Positions 7,513-16,369 of a DNA stretch of 64,000 nt are shown piece by piece. Numbering within the stretch: position 1 is the first letter of the stretch; the number at the start of each line of letters is the position of its first letter. The DNA comes from Arthrobacter bambusae (GTDB taxonomy: Bacteria > Actinomycetota > Actinomycetes > Actinomycetales > Micrococcaceae). The translations under genes and the position numbers were made by a program. The notes below the pieces were generated by a model. The model did no database searches and was not told the origin of the DNA. It saw only the letters and a program-made list of their open reading frames with translations. The DNA is taken from assembly GCF_030812595.1 (NCBI RefSeq), contig NZ_JAUSSZ010000013.1, positions 43,669-107,668 on the forward strand, written 5' to 3'.

Positions 7513-9066
7513 ATGAACCTCTTCCGGACCAAATCGATCGAGCAGTCCATCGCGGATGCCGATGAGCCCGGACGCAAGCTCAAGCGCTCCCTCAGCACCT
7601 GGGACCTGATGATCATGGGAGTTGCCGTTGCCGTCGGCGCCGGGATCTTCTCCGTGGGTGCCAAGGCCGCTGCGAACTTTGCCGGCCCCGCTGTGACGGT
7701 CTCCTTCGCCGTCGCAGCCGTCACGTGTGCCTTGGCCATCATGTGCTACGCAGAATTCGCCACCGCGATTCCGGTTGCCGGGTCCGCCTACGTCTTCACC
7801 TACGCCACCATGGGTGAGGTCCTCGCCTGGATCATTGGCTGGAACCTTATCCTTGAACTGTTCACGGCGGCCGCCGTCATCGCGAAGTACTGGGGCATCT
7901 ACTTGAGCAAAGTGTTTGCGCTCATGGGTGTGGATATGCCTCCGGCGTTGAATATCGGCGGTGTGGATCTCTATTGGGGTGCTTTCCTCATTGTTGCCAT
8001 CTTCACGGTGCTCCTCGTACTGGGTACCAAGCTGTCCGCCCGCGTGGGCAACGTCTTCACGCTGATCAAGATCGCCGTAGTGCTGTTCGTGATTGTCGTG
8101 GGCTTCACGTACGTGAAATTCTCCAACTACGCCCCCTTCGTCCCGGCATCGCAGCCTACCGGAGGCACCGACGGTGCGGACGTCATGAAGCAGTCCTTCT
8201 TCGGCTTCCTTACGGGCGCGGTTCCGGCTCAGTACGGAACGCTGGGCATCTTTGCCGGCGCAGCATTGGTGTTTTTTGCCTTCATCGGCTTTGACGTGGT
8301 TGCCACTTCCGCTGAAGAGGTCAAGAACCCGCAGAAGACTTTGCCCCGTGGCATTTTCGGCGGACTGGCCCTCGTGACGCTGCTGTACATCCTGGTCTCG
8401 CTGGCTCTGACCGGAATGGTGCCCTACACGCAACTGGCCCAAGCCAAGAACCCGACGCTGACCACGGCCTTCGAGGCGGTTGGAGATACCAACGCGGCAA
8501 AGGTCATTGCCTTTGGCTCCCTGATCGGTTTGACCACTGTCATCATGGTGCTGCTCATGGGCCTGGCCCGGGTGGTCCTGGCCATGAGCCGTGACGGTCT
8601 GCTTCCGCGCGCGCTGTCCAAGACCAGCGACAAGCGTTCGACGCCGGTCCGCCTCCAGATCATCTGTGGCGCTGCCGTGGCAATCGTCGCTGGTCTGACG
8701 AACGTGGATCTCCTCGAAGAAATGATCAACATCGGTACCCTCTCGGCCTTTGTCATGGTGAGCCTGGGCATCCTGGTCCTGCGTAAGAAGCGCCCGGATC
8801 TGAAGCCGTCTTTCCGGGTTCCGTTTGGCAAAGTGCTTCCCGTGGTCTCGGCTGTGCTGTGCGTCTACCTGATGACAAACCTGGCCGTGGAAACCTGGAT
8901 CTTCTTCGCCATCTGGCTGGCAATCGGACTGGCCATCTACTTTGCCTACGGCCGCCGCCACTCCCGCCTGAACGAGAAATTCGCGTCCGCGAAGGCCGCT
9001 GTAGCCGGGAACGCCACTGTTTCCGACACGAGCGGCGACGACGCAGAAAGCCTCAGCAAGGTTTGA
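7513..9066 (+). CDS. APC-family amino acid permease
   Basis: 517 residues from ATG 7513 (MNLFRTKSIEQ); GTG 7501 is an alternative adding four residues, and neither has a clear ribosome site. A polar N-terminus (LKRSLSTWDLMIMG) leads into about 12 membrane segments. The first carries the APC glycine motif VGAGIFSVG, and TM6 has FFAFIGFDVVATSAEEVKNP, both typical of the cationic amino acid transporter subgroup (YhdG/CAT). It is predicted to import amino acids across the inner membrane; the substrate cannot be read from sequence. A perfect 10-base inverted repeat directly upstream suggests regulation. Confidence 0.88.
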   Translation: MNLFRTKSIEQSIADADEPGRKLKRSLSTWDLMIMGVAVAVGAGIFSVGAKAAANFAGPAVTVSFAVAAVTCALAIMCYAEFATAIPVAGSAYVFTYATMGEVLAWIIGWNLILELFTAAAVIAKYWGIYLSKVFALMGVDMPPALNIGGVDLYWGAFLIVAIFTVLLVLGTKLSARVGNVFTLIKIAVVLFVIVVGFTYVKFSNYAPFVPASQPTGGTDGADVMKQSFFGFLTGAVPAQYGTLGIFAGAALVFFAFIGFDVVATSAEEVKNPQKTLPRGIFGGLALVTLLYILVSLALTGMVPYTQLAQAKNPTLTTAFEAVGDTNAAKVIAFGSLIGLTTVIMVLLMGLARVVLAMSRDGLLPRALSKTSDKRSTPVRLQIICGAAVAIVAGLTNVDLLEEMINIGTLSAFVMVSLGILVLRKKRPDLKPSFRVPFGKVLPVVSAVLCVYLMTNLAVETWIFFAIWLAIGLAIYFAYGRRHSRLNEKFASAKAAVAGNATVSDTSGDDAESLSKV

Positions 9067-9220
9067 TCCCGGGAGCAGCGGGCTAACGCTGCGGCTGGTT
9101 CAGGGCCCGCTTGGGCTGGTTCACGGCCCCCTTGGGCTGGGACGACGTTCCTCCGGAACGCTGCTTCCCGGCCCGAGGGGGCTTTTCCGTCCCCCTTATC
9201 CTTTACGGCGCCCTGACCCT

Positions 9221-9856
9221 TCACGGCGCGGCGTGCTCGTTGACCCACTCCACGAGCGGGCGCAGCACTTCCCAACGCTTGGCGATTTCCTCCTTGGCTG
9301 AGGGCTGGGACATCCATTCCGGTTCGCCCAAGGTCACTCCGGCGGACAATGATTTGTGCTTCAAGAGCTCGGCGCGTGGATGTTCTTTGTCGAATCCACG
9401 CGGTACGGTCTTGAGCTTCTCGCCTTCCACCGCGAAACCCGCGGCGGCGATGGCGTCGACGATTTTCTGGAGTTCCTCTCCGCTGGCCGGCGAATCCGTG
9501 GCGGCGCGGAACCGGGCAATCTGCTCCGGGGTACGCGAGTGGCATCCGCCCCCGACCAACAGGCCGTCTGCACTGAGTTGGATGTAGTAGCCCACGCCTT
9601 CCTTCTCCGCTGCAAACGCTCCCTGTGCAGTCTTGTAAGGGGACTTGTCCTGCGAGAAGCGGATATCCCGGTTCGGGCGGAAAACCTTGCCCGGACCGAA
9701 CCGTGGCTCAAGCTCCTCCAGCAACAGCGTCAGGGGCTCCTTCACGGCGGAGTCGTAGATGTCTTTGTGCGCCAGCCACCACTCGCGGTTGTTGTTCTCT
9801 TCAAGTTCGGCATAGAACGCGACAGCCGCTGCGGGGATCCCGGTAAATGTGCTCAT
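9221..9856 (-). CDS. DUF2461 domain-containing protein
   Basis: 211 residues from ATG 9856. Nearly the whole protein is a DUF2461 (TIGR02453) domain: AAVAFYAELEENNNREWWLAHK at the N-terminus, then RPNRDIRFSQDKSPYKTAQGA, YYIQLSADGLLVGGGCH, and the C-terminal GFDKEHPRAELLKHKSL. The family is widespread and uncharacterised. The conserved arginine, aspartate and lysine cluster (RDIRFSQDKSPYK) looks like a binding site. It stands alone, with katA downstream of a terminator on the same strand. Confidence 0.85.
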   Translation of the reverse strand: MSTFTGIPAAAVAFYAELEENNNREWWLAHKDIYDSAVKEPLTLLLEELEPRFGPGKVFRPNRDIRFSQDKSPYKTAQGAFAAEKEGVGYYIQLSADGLLVGGGCHSRTPEQIARFRAATDSPASGEELQKIVDAIAAAGFAVEGEKLKTVPRGFDKEHPRAELLKHKSLSAGVTLGEPEWMSQPSAKEEIAKRWEVLRPLVEWVNEHAAP

Positions 9857-9974
9857 AGAGGGATCCTATGGACGCCCCGGAGCCGTGGCCATAGCCGGAA
9901 TCCGCTATGTGGAAAACCTTGGGAAATGGGTGCGATGGGCAGCAGCGGATCTGGCTGACTCATTCCCCGGAACC

Positions 9975-10016
9975 AAAGCAGCCCCGCTGTGGAGAAATCC
10001 ACAACGGGGCTGCTTT
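9975..10016 (-). terminator. katA terminator hairpin
   Basis: A 19-base stem with one mismatch (9975-9993 with 9998-10016) and a 4-base loop starts about 45 bases past the katA stop. Read on the minus strand, the stem ends in a GCTGCTTT run. Confidence 0.75.
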
Positions 10017-10059
10017 CGTGCAACGCGTTCAGCGAAGCCGGAGCCGAAGCCCGGCGATG

Positions 10060-11544
10060 CTACAGCTTGTTGGCCGCTTCCGCGTCGGAGCCGCCTTCGC
10101 CTGCACCGAGGTTGGCGCGCAGCTTGGCGCCAAGTTCGGCGTCGACGTTGGTCCAGTACTGGATGGCGCGTTCCTTGATGCCGGGGCTCTTCACGCCGCC
10201 CACAGCACCGGTGATGGTGTCCAGGAAGCGGGCCTTGGCGGCGTCGTCGTAAACCTCACGGTAGAGCGCGCCGGCCTGGACGAAGTCGCTGTCCTCGGCG
10301 TGCAGGGAGTGTGCGGAGAGCGTCAGCTCGCCGTCGTTCTCCCAGCCACCGGCCGGGTTCTGCGGCTCAACGGCAGCCGGACCGCCCACGGAGTTCGGTG
10401 CGTAGACCGGAACCGAAGGGGCGTTGAACAGGTAGCGTCCCGCGCCGTCCTGGCTGTAGTTGTTGACCTGGTTCTTCGGCTGGTTCACCGGGATCTGGGC
10501 GTGGTTGGTGCCCACGCGGTAGCGGTGTGCGTCAGCGTAGGAGAAGATGCGGGCCTGCAGCATCTTGTCCGGGGAGGCTGCGATGCCCGGAACGAAGTTC
10601 GACGGCGCGAAGGTGGCCTGCTCGATCTGCGCGAAGTAGTTATCCGGGTTCTTGTTGAGCTCCATGGTGCCCACGTGGATCAGCGGGTAGTCCGAGTGCG
10701 GCCAGACCTTGGTGAGGTCGAACGGGTTGAAGCGGTACGTCTTGGCGTCCTCGTAAGGCATGACCTGGACGTGCAGTTCCCAGGACGGGAAGTTGCCGGC
10801 GGCAATGTTCTCCTGGAGGTCGCGGATGTAGAAGTCCGCGTCCGAACCGGCCAGTTCCGCAGCCCGGTCAGCGGAGATCGACTTGACGCCCTGGTTGGAC
10901 TTGAAGTGGTACTTGACCCAGAAGCGCTCGCCTTCGGCGTTGATCCACTGGTAGGTGTGCGAGCCGTAGCCCTGCATTTCACGCCAGGAAGCCGGCAGGC
11001 CACGGTCGCCCATGAGCCAGGTGACCTGGTGCGCGGACTCGGGGGAGAGGGTCCAGAAGTCCCACTGCATGTCGGCGTCGCGCAGGTGGGTGCCCGGGAG
11101 GCGCTTCTGGGAGTGGATGAAGTCCGGGAACTTGATGCCGTCGCGGATGAAGAACACCGGGGTGTTGTTGCCCACGAGGTCGTAGTTGCCCTCGGAAGTG
11201 TAGAACTTGACGGCGAAGCCGCGCGGGTCGCGCCACGTGTCGGGGGAGCCATTCTCGCCTGCAACGGAGGAGAAACGGATGAGCATGTCCGTCTCGACGC
11301 CGGGCTGGAACAGTGCTGCCTTGGTGTACTTGGAAACGTCAGAGGACGTCTTGAAGGTACCGAAAGCGCCGCCGCCCTTGGCGTGGACAACACGCTCCGG
11401 GACACGCTCGCGGTTGAACTGGGCGAGCTTTTCCACCAGGTAGTGGTCGGTCAGGATGATGGCGCCATCGGCACCGACGGACTGGGAATGCGCGTCCGAG
11501 GTGACAGGTGCGCCCGACTGGGTGGTCGAGATGTTCGCGGTCAT
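10060..11544 (-). CDS. katA: monofunctional haem catalase
   Basis: 494 residues from ATG 11544, with AGGAG upstream and the start overlapping the furA stop by 4 bases. It is a small-subunit clade catalase: catalytic His54 in [27 protein letters not shown] with the distal-side residues, and the haem-ligand segment [14 protein letters not shown]. The C-terminal part ([21 protein letters not shown]) is catalase-type and complete. It converts hydrogen peroxide to water and oxygen in the cytoplasm. The gene is the second of a furA-katA operon, so it should be induced by peroxide or iron state. Confidence 0.96.
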   Translation of the reverse strand: MTANISTTQSGAPVTSDAHSQSVGADGAIILTDHYLVEKLAQFNRERVPERVVHAKGGGAFGTFKTSSDVSKYTKAALFQPGVETDMLIRFSSVAGENGSPDTWRDPRGFAVKFYTSEGNYDLVGNNTPVFFIRDGIKFPDFIHSQKRLPGTHLRDADMQWDFWTLSPESAHQVTWLMGDRGLPASWREMQGYGSHTYQWINAEGERFWVKYHFKSNQGVKSISADRAAELAGSDADFYIRDLQENIAAGNFPSWELHVQVMPYEDAKTYRFNPFDLTKVWPHSDYPLIHVGTMELNKNPDNYFAQIEQATFAPSNFVPGIAASPDKMLQARIFSYADAHRYRVGTNHAQIPVNQPKNQVNNYSQDGAGRYLFNAPSVPVYAPNSVGGPAAVEPQNPAGGWENDGELTLSAHSLHAEDSDFVQAGALYREVYDDAAKARFLDTITGAVGGVKSPGIKERAIQYWTNVDAELGAKLRANLGAGEGGSDAEAANKL

Positions 11545-12032
11545 CGTTCTCCTATTTCGTGGGTTACTTGCGTTTGAGTAGGAAGCTGTTGTTTGGCCTG
11601 GCAGTCCTGGCAGATGCCTTGGTACAGGACGTCTGCGATCTGGATGGTCATCGGTTTGGAGTTTTCGTTCCAGTGCGGGGTGAGGCAGGGGGCATGGCCA
11701 ACGGCGCAGTCGACGTCCTCCACCCGGCCGCAACTAATGCAGACGGCGTGGTGGTGGTTGTCGCCCACCCGCGTCTCGTACAGCGCAGGAGAGTGCGGCG
11801 GCTCGAACCGTCGCAGCATCTGCAGGTCAGTGAGGTCGCTCAGCACCACATAAACAGACTGCGCTGTCAGTTCGGGAAGATCCTTGCGCGCGGCAGCCAG
11901 GATGCCTTCGGCGGGGGAATGTGGATTGTGCTGGACGGCAGCAAGAACGGCAAGACGCTGCTTGGTCACGCGGCGTCCGTGGGAATGCAGGGCGGAAGCC
12001 CACGCTTCCTGGTCTGCCATGTGATCTGCCAT
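11541..12032 (-). CDS. furA: Fur-family regulator of catalase
   Basis: 163 residues from ATG 12032 (an internal ATG at 12020 is also possible; no Shine-Dalgarno is seen, so the mRNA may be leaderless). The winged-helix DNA-binding half ([43 protein letters not shown]) is followed by the metal-binding half with [19 protein letters not shown] and CQDC, two Cys pairs for structural zinc. The gene overlaps katA by the ATGA junction, the arrangement of mycobacterial furA-katG and Arthrobacter-type fur-katA. It probably represses its own operon through the palindrome at 12048-12072 and is released by peroxide. Confidence 0.92.
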   Translation of the reverse strand: MADHMADQEAWASALHSHGRRVTKQRLAVLAAVQHNPHSPAEGILAAARKDLPELTAQSVYVVLSDLTDLQMLRRFEPPHSPALYETRVGDNHHHAVCISCGRVEDVDCAVGHAPCLTPHWNENSKPMTIQIADVLYQGICQDCQAKQQLPTQTQVTHEIGER

Positions 12033-12047
12033 ACGCCCATTGAAGCA

Positions 12048-12072
12048 CTTATTATGAGTACTTCACAATAAG
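12048..12072. promoter_or_regulatory. FurA operator, 12-1-12 inverted repeat
   Basis: cttattatgagt and cttcacaataag flank a single central A. Nine of twelve positions are paired across the dyad. The AT-rich, Fur/PerR-box-like sequence lies 16 bases before the furA start and overlaps any promoter there, so autoregulation is likely. Confidence 0.7.
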
Positions 12073-12097
12073 GTGAGGCTAACTTCGGATGAACCTC

Positions 12098-12149
12098 CGA
12101 CGGCGCCCCCGGACTCGGGCGCACGACGGCGCCCCCGGACTCGGGCGCA
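12098..12149. repeat. 26-base tandem duplication upstream of MFS gene
   Basis: Two identical 26-base units (12098-12123, 12124-12149) beginning CGACGGCGCC and ending GGGCGCA, followed by a partial third (cgacggcg). It sits between furA and the divergent MFS gene. Slippage duplication is the simplest reading. Confidence 0.8.
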
Positions 12150-12233
12150 CGACGGCGGCCCGCACCTCAGCAGCGGACCCGCCGGGCCGCCGCGCTCCGG
12201 AAGCGCCGACGGCTTCGTGGGTAGGGTTGGACG

Positions 12234-13505
12234 GTGGCAAAACTCCTGGCTGACATGACCCCGCTTCGCGAAAGCCCCGCATTCCGCCGTCTGTGGCTGG
12301 GGTCTTCGGTGTCCATGGTCGGATCCCAGCTGACCCTGGTCGCCGTGAGCCTTGAGGTCTACAGCATCACCCAACAAAGCTTCTACGTGGGCCTCCTCAG
12401 CATCTTTGCCCTGGTTCCGTTGGTGATTGCGGGTTTGTTTGGCGGTGCCCTTTCGGATGCCTATGACCGGCGGAAAGTCGCCATCGTTGCGTCCCTCGTC
12501 CTGTGGGCCTGCAGCGTGGCTTTGGCACTCCAAGCCTGGTTCCAAGTGAACAATGTCTGGGTCCTTTTCCTCCTCGTCGCGATCCAAAGCGGGGCGCAAG
12601 GCATCAACGCACCGGCCCGCAGCGCCATCATCCCCTTGCTGGTCCGAAAGGAACTGCTGCCCGCGGCCAACGCGCTAAGCATGCTCAACATGGGGATTTC
12701 CATGACCGCAGGCCCCCTGCTGGCCGGCGTGTTGGTTGCTTCGAGCGGCTTTGGCTGGACCTACACGATCGACGCCCTGAGCTTCGCCTTCGCACTCTGG
12801 AGCCTCTTCAAGCTGCCGTCCCTTCCCGCGGCCGAGAATGCGTCGGCACCCGGCCTGCGCTCCGTCGTCGAGGGCTTCCGTTTCCTGGGCACCCGGCCCA
12901 ACCTCCGGATGACTTTCATCATCGACCTCATCGCGATGATCTGCGCCCAGCCCCGCGCCCTCATGCCCGCAATCGGAGCCACGATGGTCGGGGGCGGCGA
13001 CACTACCGTGGGTGTCCTGCTCGCCTCCGTGGCCGTCGGCGCCTTCCTGGCGGGACTTTTCTCCGGGCCCCTGGGGAGGGTGCGCCGGCAAGGCAGTGCG
13101 GTTGTCTGGTCCGTGGCCGGATGGGGCCTCTCGATCGCGGCATTTGGCCTGGTGGTGGTCCTGGCCGGGGACTCCGGACGAGGGGGCGTGACGCCATGGA
13201 TCATTCCCGCGGCCGCATGTTGTGCGCTCGCCGGGATCTCGGACTCCGTCAGCGCCGTCTTCCGCACGACGATCCTGCAAGCTGCCACACCGGACCACAT
13301 GCGGGGACGGTTGCAAGGCGTGTTCATCGTGGTGGTTTCCGGTGGTCCGCGCGTGGGGGACATGCTCGCCGGTGGCGTCACCAAAGTCCTCAGCGAAGGC
13401 TGGGTCCTTCTCCTCGGCGGCGTGCTGTGCGCAATACTGGCGTGGCTCGTGGCGCGCGCTCAACGCGGATTCCTCCGGTACGATTCACTCCACCCGGTGC
13501 CCTAG
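12234..13505 (+). CDS. MFS exporter (EntS/MFS_3 type)
   Basis: 423 residues from GTG 12234. Twelve hydrophobic segments are visible. The protein begins TPLRESPAFRRLWLGSSVSMVG and has the MFS loop motif GGALSDAYDRRKVA between TM2 and TM3, features of the EntS-like group that includes enterobactin and macrolide exporters. A second-half segment RTTILQAATPDHMRGRLQG is also typical. The substrate is unknown. No siderophore gene is adjacent, and the neighbouring furA-katA operon runs divergently, so a role in iron or oxidative stress is not shown. Confidence 0.83.
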   Translation: MAKLLADMTPLRESPAFRRLWLGSSVSMVGSQLTLVAVSLEVYSITQQSFYVGLLSIFALVPLVIAGLFGGALSDAYDRRKVAIVASLVLWACSVALALQAWFQVNNVWVLFLLVAIQSGAQGINAPARSAIIPLLVRKELLPAANALSMLNMGISMTAGPLLAGVLVASSGFGWTYTIDALSFAFALWSLFKLPSLPAAENASAPGLRSVVEGFRFLGTRPNLRMTFIIDLIAMICAQPRALMPAIGATMVGGGDTTVGVLLASVAVGAFLAGLFSGPLGRVRRQGSAVVWSVAGWGLSIAAFGLVVVLAGDSGRGGVTPWIIPAAACCALAGISDSVSAVFRTTILQAATPDHMRGRLQGVFIVVVSGGPRVGDMLAGGVTKVLSEGWVLLLGGVLCAILAWLVARAQRGFLRYDSLHPVP

Positions 13506-13602
13506 GCCGCCTCCGCATTCGCAACCCGAGGCCGGAACGTACCTGCCGCCGTCGGCGTTAATCGGAACAGAACCAAAATCCGGACTGCAAGAAGGTAGCG
13601 AA

Positions 13603-14472
13603 GTGCATAATCATCACAATGGACTGAAGACCACGGCGCTCTTCGGTGTGCTCTGGGCCGTGCTGCTGGGACTCGGTGCCCTGATCGCCGCGAGCACTCG
13701 CAGCGCGGGGCCTATCTGGATCATGGCGTTGATCGGCGTCGCGACAACCGCCTACGGGTACTGGAACAGCGACAAGATCGCCATCCGTTCCATGGCCGCC
13801 TACCCGGTCTCGGAAGCGGAGGCTCCCCAGCTTTACCAGATCGTCCGGGAACTTTCGGCGCGGGCGAACCAACCCATGCCGCGGATCTACATTTCTCCCA
13901 CCATGAACCCCAATGCGTTTGCCACGGGACGCAATCCGAAGAACGCGGCCGTATGCTGCACGGAAGGCATCCTCCGCCTGCTCGACGCGCGCGAACTGCG
14001 CGGCGTCCTCGGCCACGAGCTCATGCACGTTTACAACCGCGACATCCTCACCTCCTCCATCGCGGCCGCCGTCGCCGGCGTCATTACTTCAGTGGGCCAG
14101 ATGTTGCTGTTCTTCGGCGGCGGGGACCGGCGGAACGCCAATCCGTTTGCCATGATTGCCATGGCGCTTCTGGCCCCGTTTGCCGCGTCGCTGATCCAGC
14201 TCGCCATTTCGCGCACCAGGGAGTACGACGCCGACCAGGACGGTGCGGAGCTCACCGGCGATCCGCTGGCGCTCGCCTCAGCCCTGCGCAGGATCGAAGC
14301 GGGCGTGAAGCAAGCGCCGCTGCCACAGGACCAGCGCCTCGTGAACACCTCGCACCTGATGATTGCGAATCCGTTCCGCGGCGGCGCAATGAGCAAACTC
14401 TTCGCGACGCACCCGCCGATGAGGGACCGAATCGAACGGCTCGAGCGGATGGCCGGACGCCCGCTTTCCTAG
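13603..14472 (+). CDS. htpX: membrane zinc metalloprotease HtpX
   Basis: 289 residues from GTG 13603 (MHNHHNGLKTTALFG), preceded by GAAGGTAG. Two N-terminal membrane segments (about 10-30 and 36-54) precede the M48 peptidase domain with the zinc motif HELMH at residues 138-142 and the third ligand Glu in SRTREYDADQDGAEL. More hydrophobic stretches follow the active site. HtpX degrades misfolded membrane proteins on the cytoplasmic side and is usually stress-induced. Length agrees with the family. Confidence 0.93.
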   Translation: MHNHHNGLKTTALFGVLWAVLLGLGALIAASTRSAGPIWIMALIGVATTAYGYWNSDKIAIRSMAAYPVSEAEAPQLYQIVRELSARANQPMPRIYISPTMNPNAFATGRNPKNAAVCCTEGILRLLDARELRGVLGHELMHVYNRDILTSSIAAAVAGVITSVGQMLLFFGGGDRRNANPFAMIAMALLAPFAASLIQLAISRTREYDADQDGAELTGDPLALASALRRIEAGVKQAPLPQDQRLVNTSHLMIANPFRGGAMSKLFATHPPMRDRIERLERMAGRPLS

Positions 14473-14640
14473 CCGGCGGCCGTCCAGTCATCCCCTCATA
14501 ATTCGGAGTTGCTTCGGAGTTGCTGTCACGCGCTGCAAGCTTTTGACCTCCGCAGATCGTTCCAGTTCCGGAATTCCGGGGTCTCGGCCGGACCACTAGC
14601 CCAAAAAATTGCGTGGCGTGACACGCCGCTGCATAAGAAA

Positions 14641-14685
14641 CGACGACGGCGCGTTGCCCGCTCAGGGGGCAACGCGCCGTCGTCG
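14641..14685 (-). terminator. terminator after the YajQ gene
   Basis: A perfect 19-base stem (14641-14659 with 14667-14685) and 7-base loop sit 20 bases past the yajQ stop. On the minus strand the stem is followed by TTTCTTAT. Confidence 0.85.
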
Positions 14686-14705
14686 TACTTCGGGCAGAAC
14701 CGGCC

Positions 14706-15197
14706 TTAGCTGCGGAAGTTCACGAACTGGAGATCGGCCTCTTCGAACTTCTTCAGGATGTTCATGGTCTCCTGCAGGTCATCGCGGGACTTCGAGGTGA
14801 CGCGGAGTTCGTCGCCTTGGATCTGGGACTTGACGGACTTCGGGGCTTCGTCACGGATGATCTTGTTGATCTTCTTCGCGATGTCCTGGGCGATGCCCTC
14901 CTTGATGGAGCATTCGAGGCGGAATTCCTTGCCGGAAGGGTAAGGCTCGCCCTGGTCGAGGGACTTCAGCGAGATGCCGCGCTTGATGAGCTTGGACTGG
15001 AATACGTCCAGAACAGCGAGAACGCGGTCCTCGGAGTTGGCCTTCATGAGGATCTTTTCGCCGCTGAAGTCGATCTCCGCGCCGACGCCCTTGAAGTCGT
15101 ATCGCTGTGCGATTTCCTTCTGGGACTGGTGGAGCGCGTTGGCGACTTCCTGCTTGTCTACCTTGCTGACGACGTCGAACGTGGATTCGCCTGCCAT
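14706..15197 (-). CDS. yajQ: YajQ-family nucleotide-binding protein
   Basis: 163 residues from ATG 15197, with a strong GAAGGAGAG site. Full-length member of the YajQ family: STFDVVSKVDKQEVANAL at the N-terminus, IAQRYDFKGVGAEIDFSGE, and the second ferredoxin-like half QAKVNKIIRD-like KKINKIIRDEAPKSVKSQI. Proteins of this family bind cyclic di-GMP in some proteobacteria and RNA or tRNA in others; in actinobacteria the ligand is not established. It is a single-gene unit with its own terminator. Confidence 0.92.
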   Translation of the reverse strand: MAGESTFDVVSKVDKQEVANALHQSQKEIAQRYDFKGVGAEIDFSGEKILMKANSEDRVLAVLDVFQSKLIKRGISLKSLDQGEPYPSGKEFRLECSIKEGIAQDIAKKINKIIRDEAPKSVKSQIQGDELRVTSKSRDDLQETMNILKKFEEADLQFVNFRS

Positions 15198-15386
15198 GAC
15201 TCTCCTTCGATTGGTGGTGCGTTGCGGCCCGGAAACGGGCGGCTTTGTCTGCCAACCAGCCTAATACGGAAGCGCCCGGCATGTGCTGAGCGTTCACAGT
15301 TCGCTCACAGCACACACAGGGCCGGAACTGAGACTGCCCCGACAGAGTTGAATCAGTTTGAAGAGCAAATCCTGAAAGGGAGCACC

Positions 15387-15620
15387 ATGAGCAACCAAGC
15401 CGTCCGTTACGTCACCAAGTCCGCCGCCACCGCCGCAAGCGCGGTTGCAGCCGCAGCGCTCGCGGCTTCCGTGGTCTTGAGCCCGGTCCCGGAGGCGTCA
15501 GCTCGGATGGATGGTGTCCATGCGGACTTATTGCGGGCGGTGCAGCTCAACCAGATCACGCCGGAGCAGGCTGCCAGTTTCGAGGCCAAGTTGGCTGGCC
15601 GGATTCTTGGCGGCGCCTGA
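15387..15620 (+). CDS. small exported protein
   Basis: 77 residues from ATG 15387, with AAAGGGAG correctly placed. The first 41 residues form a Sec signal peptide: SNQAVRYVTK, an alanine-valine core, and a likely cleavage site after PEASA. The predicted mature part is only about 36 residues (RMDGVHADLLRAVQLNQITP...) and looks helical, with no cysteine. I do not recognise a family. The good ribosome site and clean signal peptide argue that it is real. Confidence 0.7.
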   Translation: MSNQAVRYVTKSAATAASAVAAAALAASVVLSPVPEASARMDGVHADLLRAVQLNQITPEQAASFEAKLAGRILGGA

Positions 15621-15748
15621 GATCCAGGCGATTTTGGGCCCTCAATGCCTCGATTCGATTCTTCGGCAGAAGTTCTGTAAGGTTGTCTTGCTCGCGCTTA
15701 CCGGTTCGGAAACGAAACGATGAATGGGAGTGACTTCTTTTGAAGTTC

Positions 15749-15830
15749 GGCAGATTACCCGAGCGGCCAAAGGGGGCTGACTGTAAATCAGCTGGCAACG
15801 CCTACGGGGGTTCGAATCCCTCATCTGCCA
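15749..15830 (+). tRNA. tRNA-Tyr (GTA)
   Basis: 82-base class II tRNA. Acceptor GGCAGAT pairs with ATCTGCC (15823-15829), discriminator A. The anticodon stem is ctga/tcag around ctgtaaa, giving anticodon GTA at 15783-15785. A variable arm and the T-loop TTCGAATCC are present. CCA is not encoded in full. Confidence 0.95.
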
Positions 15831-15840
15831 CAACATTGGA

Positions 15841-15872
15841 TCCCCGGAACCTTATGGTTCCGGGGATTTTTT
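15841..15872 (+). terminator. terminator after tRNA-Tyr
   Basis: A perfect 11-base stem (15841-15851 with 15856-15866), 4-base loop, then six T. Strong intrinsic terminator 10 bases after the tRNA. Confidence 0.92.
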
Positions 15873-16013
15873 GTGTGTTCATTCAGGGCGGCCGTTCAGG
15901 GCGGCCGTTCGACGCGGAAAATTCTCTGCGCGGCGCCGCTGGACTCTCGACACCCGAATTCCGGTGTCGACAGGCCTTTATCGTGTCGCCAGCGAATTTC
16001 CGCGTCGCCAGCT

Positions 16014-16238
16014 TCAGCTCGCGCTGCCCGGCTCCAGCCAGTATCCGTCCATGTGGTGCACAAGTTGCCGGCCGAGGCCTCCGGCCAACTGGATCCAGAG
16101 TGTGCTGCGATCCTCTGTCATCCCGTCCAAGGTGCCCACGATCCTGTTACCGCGGGTGTCTTGCAACACCAGTTCCTGGTGGAGCGGAAGTTCCGGCCAC
16201 ACATCTGCGGGCGTCCTCATGGTTTGGGTGGTGCTCAC
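16014..16238 (-). CDS. hypothetical protein
   Basis: 74 residues from GTG 16238, chosen because AAGGAGA sits 6 bases upstream; an in-frame ATG at 16328 would add 30 residues without a ribosome site. The protein reads as a small beta-rich domain (LVLQDTRGNRIVGTLDGM, STLWIQLAGGLGRQLVHH). No membrane segment or signal peptide is visible and I do not recognise the family. It is divergent from the thioesterase gene, sharing a 130-base promoter region with a 9-base inverted repeat atggcatgt/acatgccat at 16285-16318. Confidence 0.6.
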   Translation of the reverse strand: MSTTQTMRTPADVWPELPLHQELVLQDTRGNRIVGTLDGMTEDRSTLWIQLAGGLGRQLVHHMDGYWLEPGSAS

Positions 16239-16349
16239 GGAATCTCCTTGGTGCCATCTGTAATTATTTCCAGACATTCTTCCCATGGCATGTGAACCAG
16301 CGGTAAACGACATGCCATCTGACGACACACAAAACGAAGCTACCCCGAA

Positions 16350-16369
16350 ATGTTACTGCGGAGTAACAT
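16350..16369 (+). promoter_or_regulatory. hairpin enclosing the thioesterase ribosome site
   Basis: atgttact and agtaacat form a perfect 8-base stem with loop gcgg. The only GGAG in the region (16360-16363) is inside it and a candidate start ATG (16368) overlaps its 3' edge, so folding would hide the translation start. It could alternatively be a DNA operator. Confidence 0.4.

Noticed and set aside
9067..9220. Possible basic C-terminal extension of the DUF2461 protein (frame reading ...QPKGAVNQPKRALNQPQR)
   Set aside because: It lies past the DUF2461 stop in another frame, has no start of its own and arises from a short GC-rich direct repeat (ggctggttcacggcccc-like), so chance coding is more likely.
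15885..15913. Two copies of ttcagggcggccg after tRNA-Tyr (integration site scar)
   Set aside because: Only a 13-base slippage duplication; it does not match the tRNA 3' end and no integrase is near.
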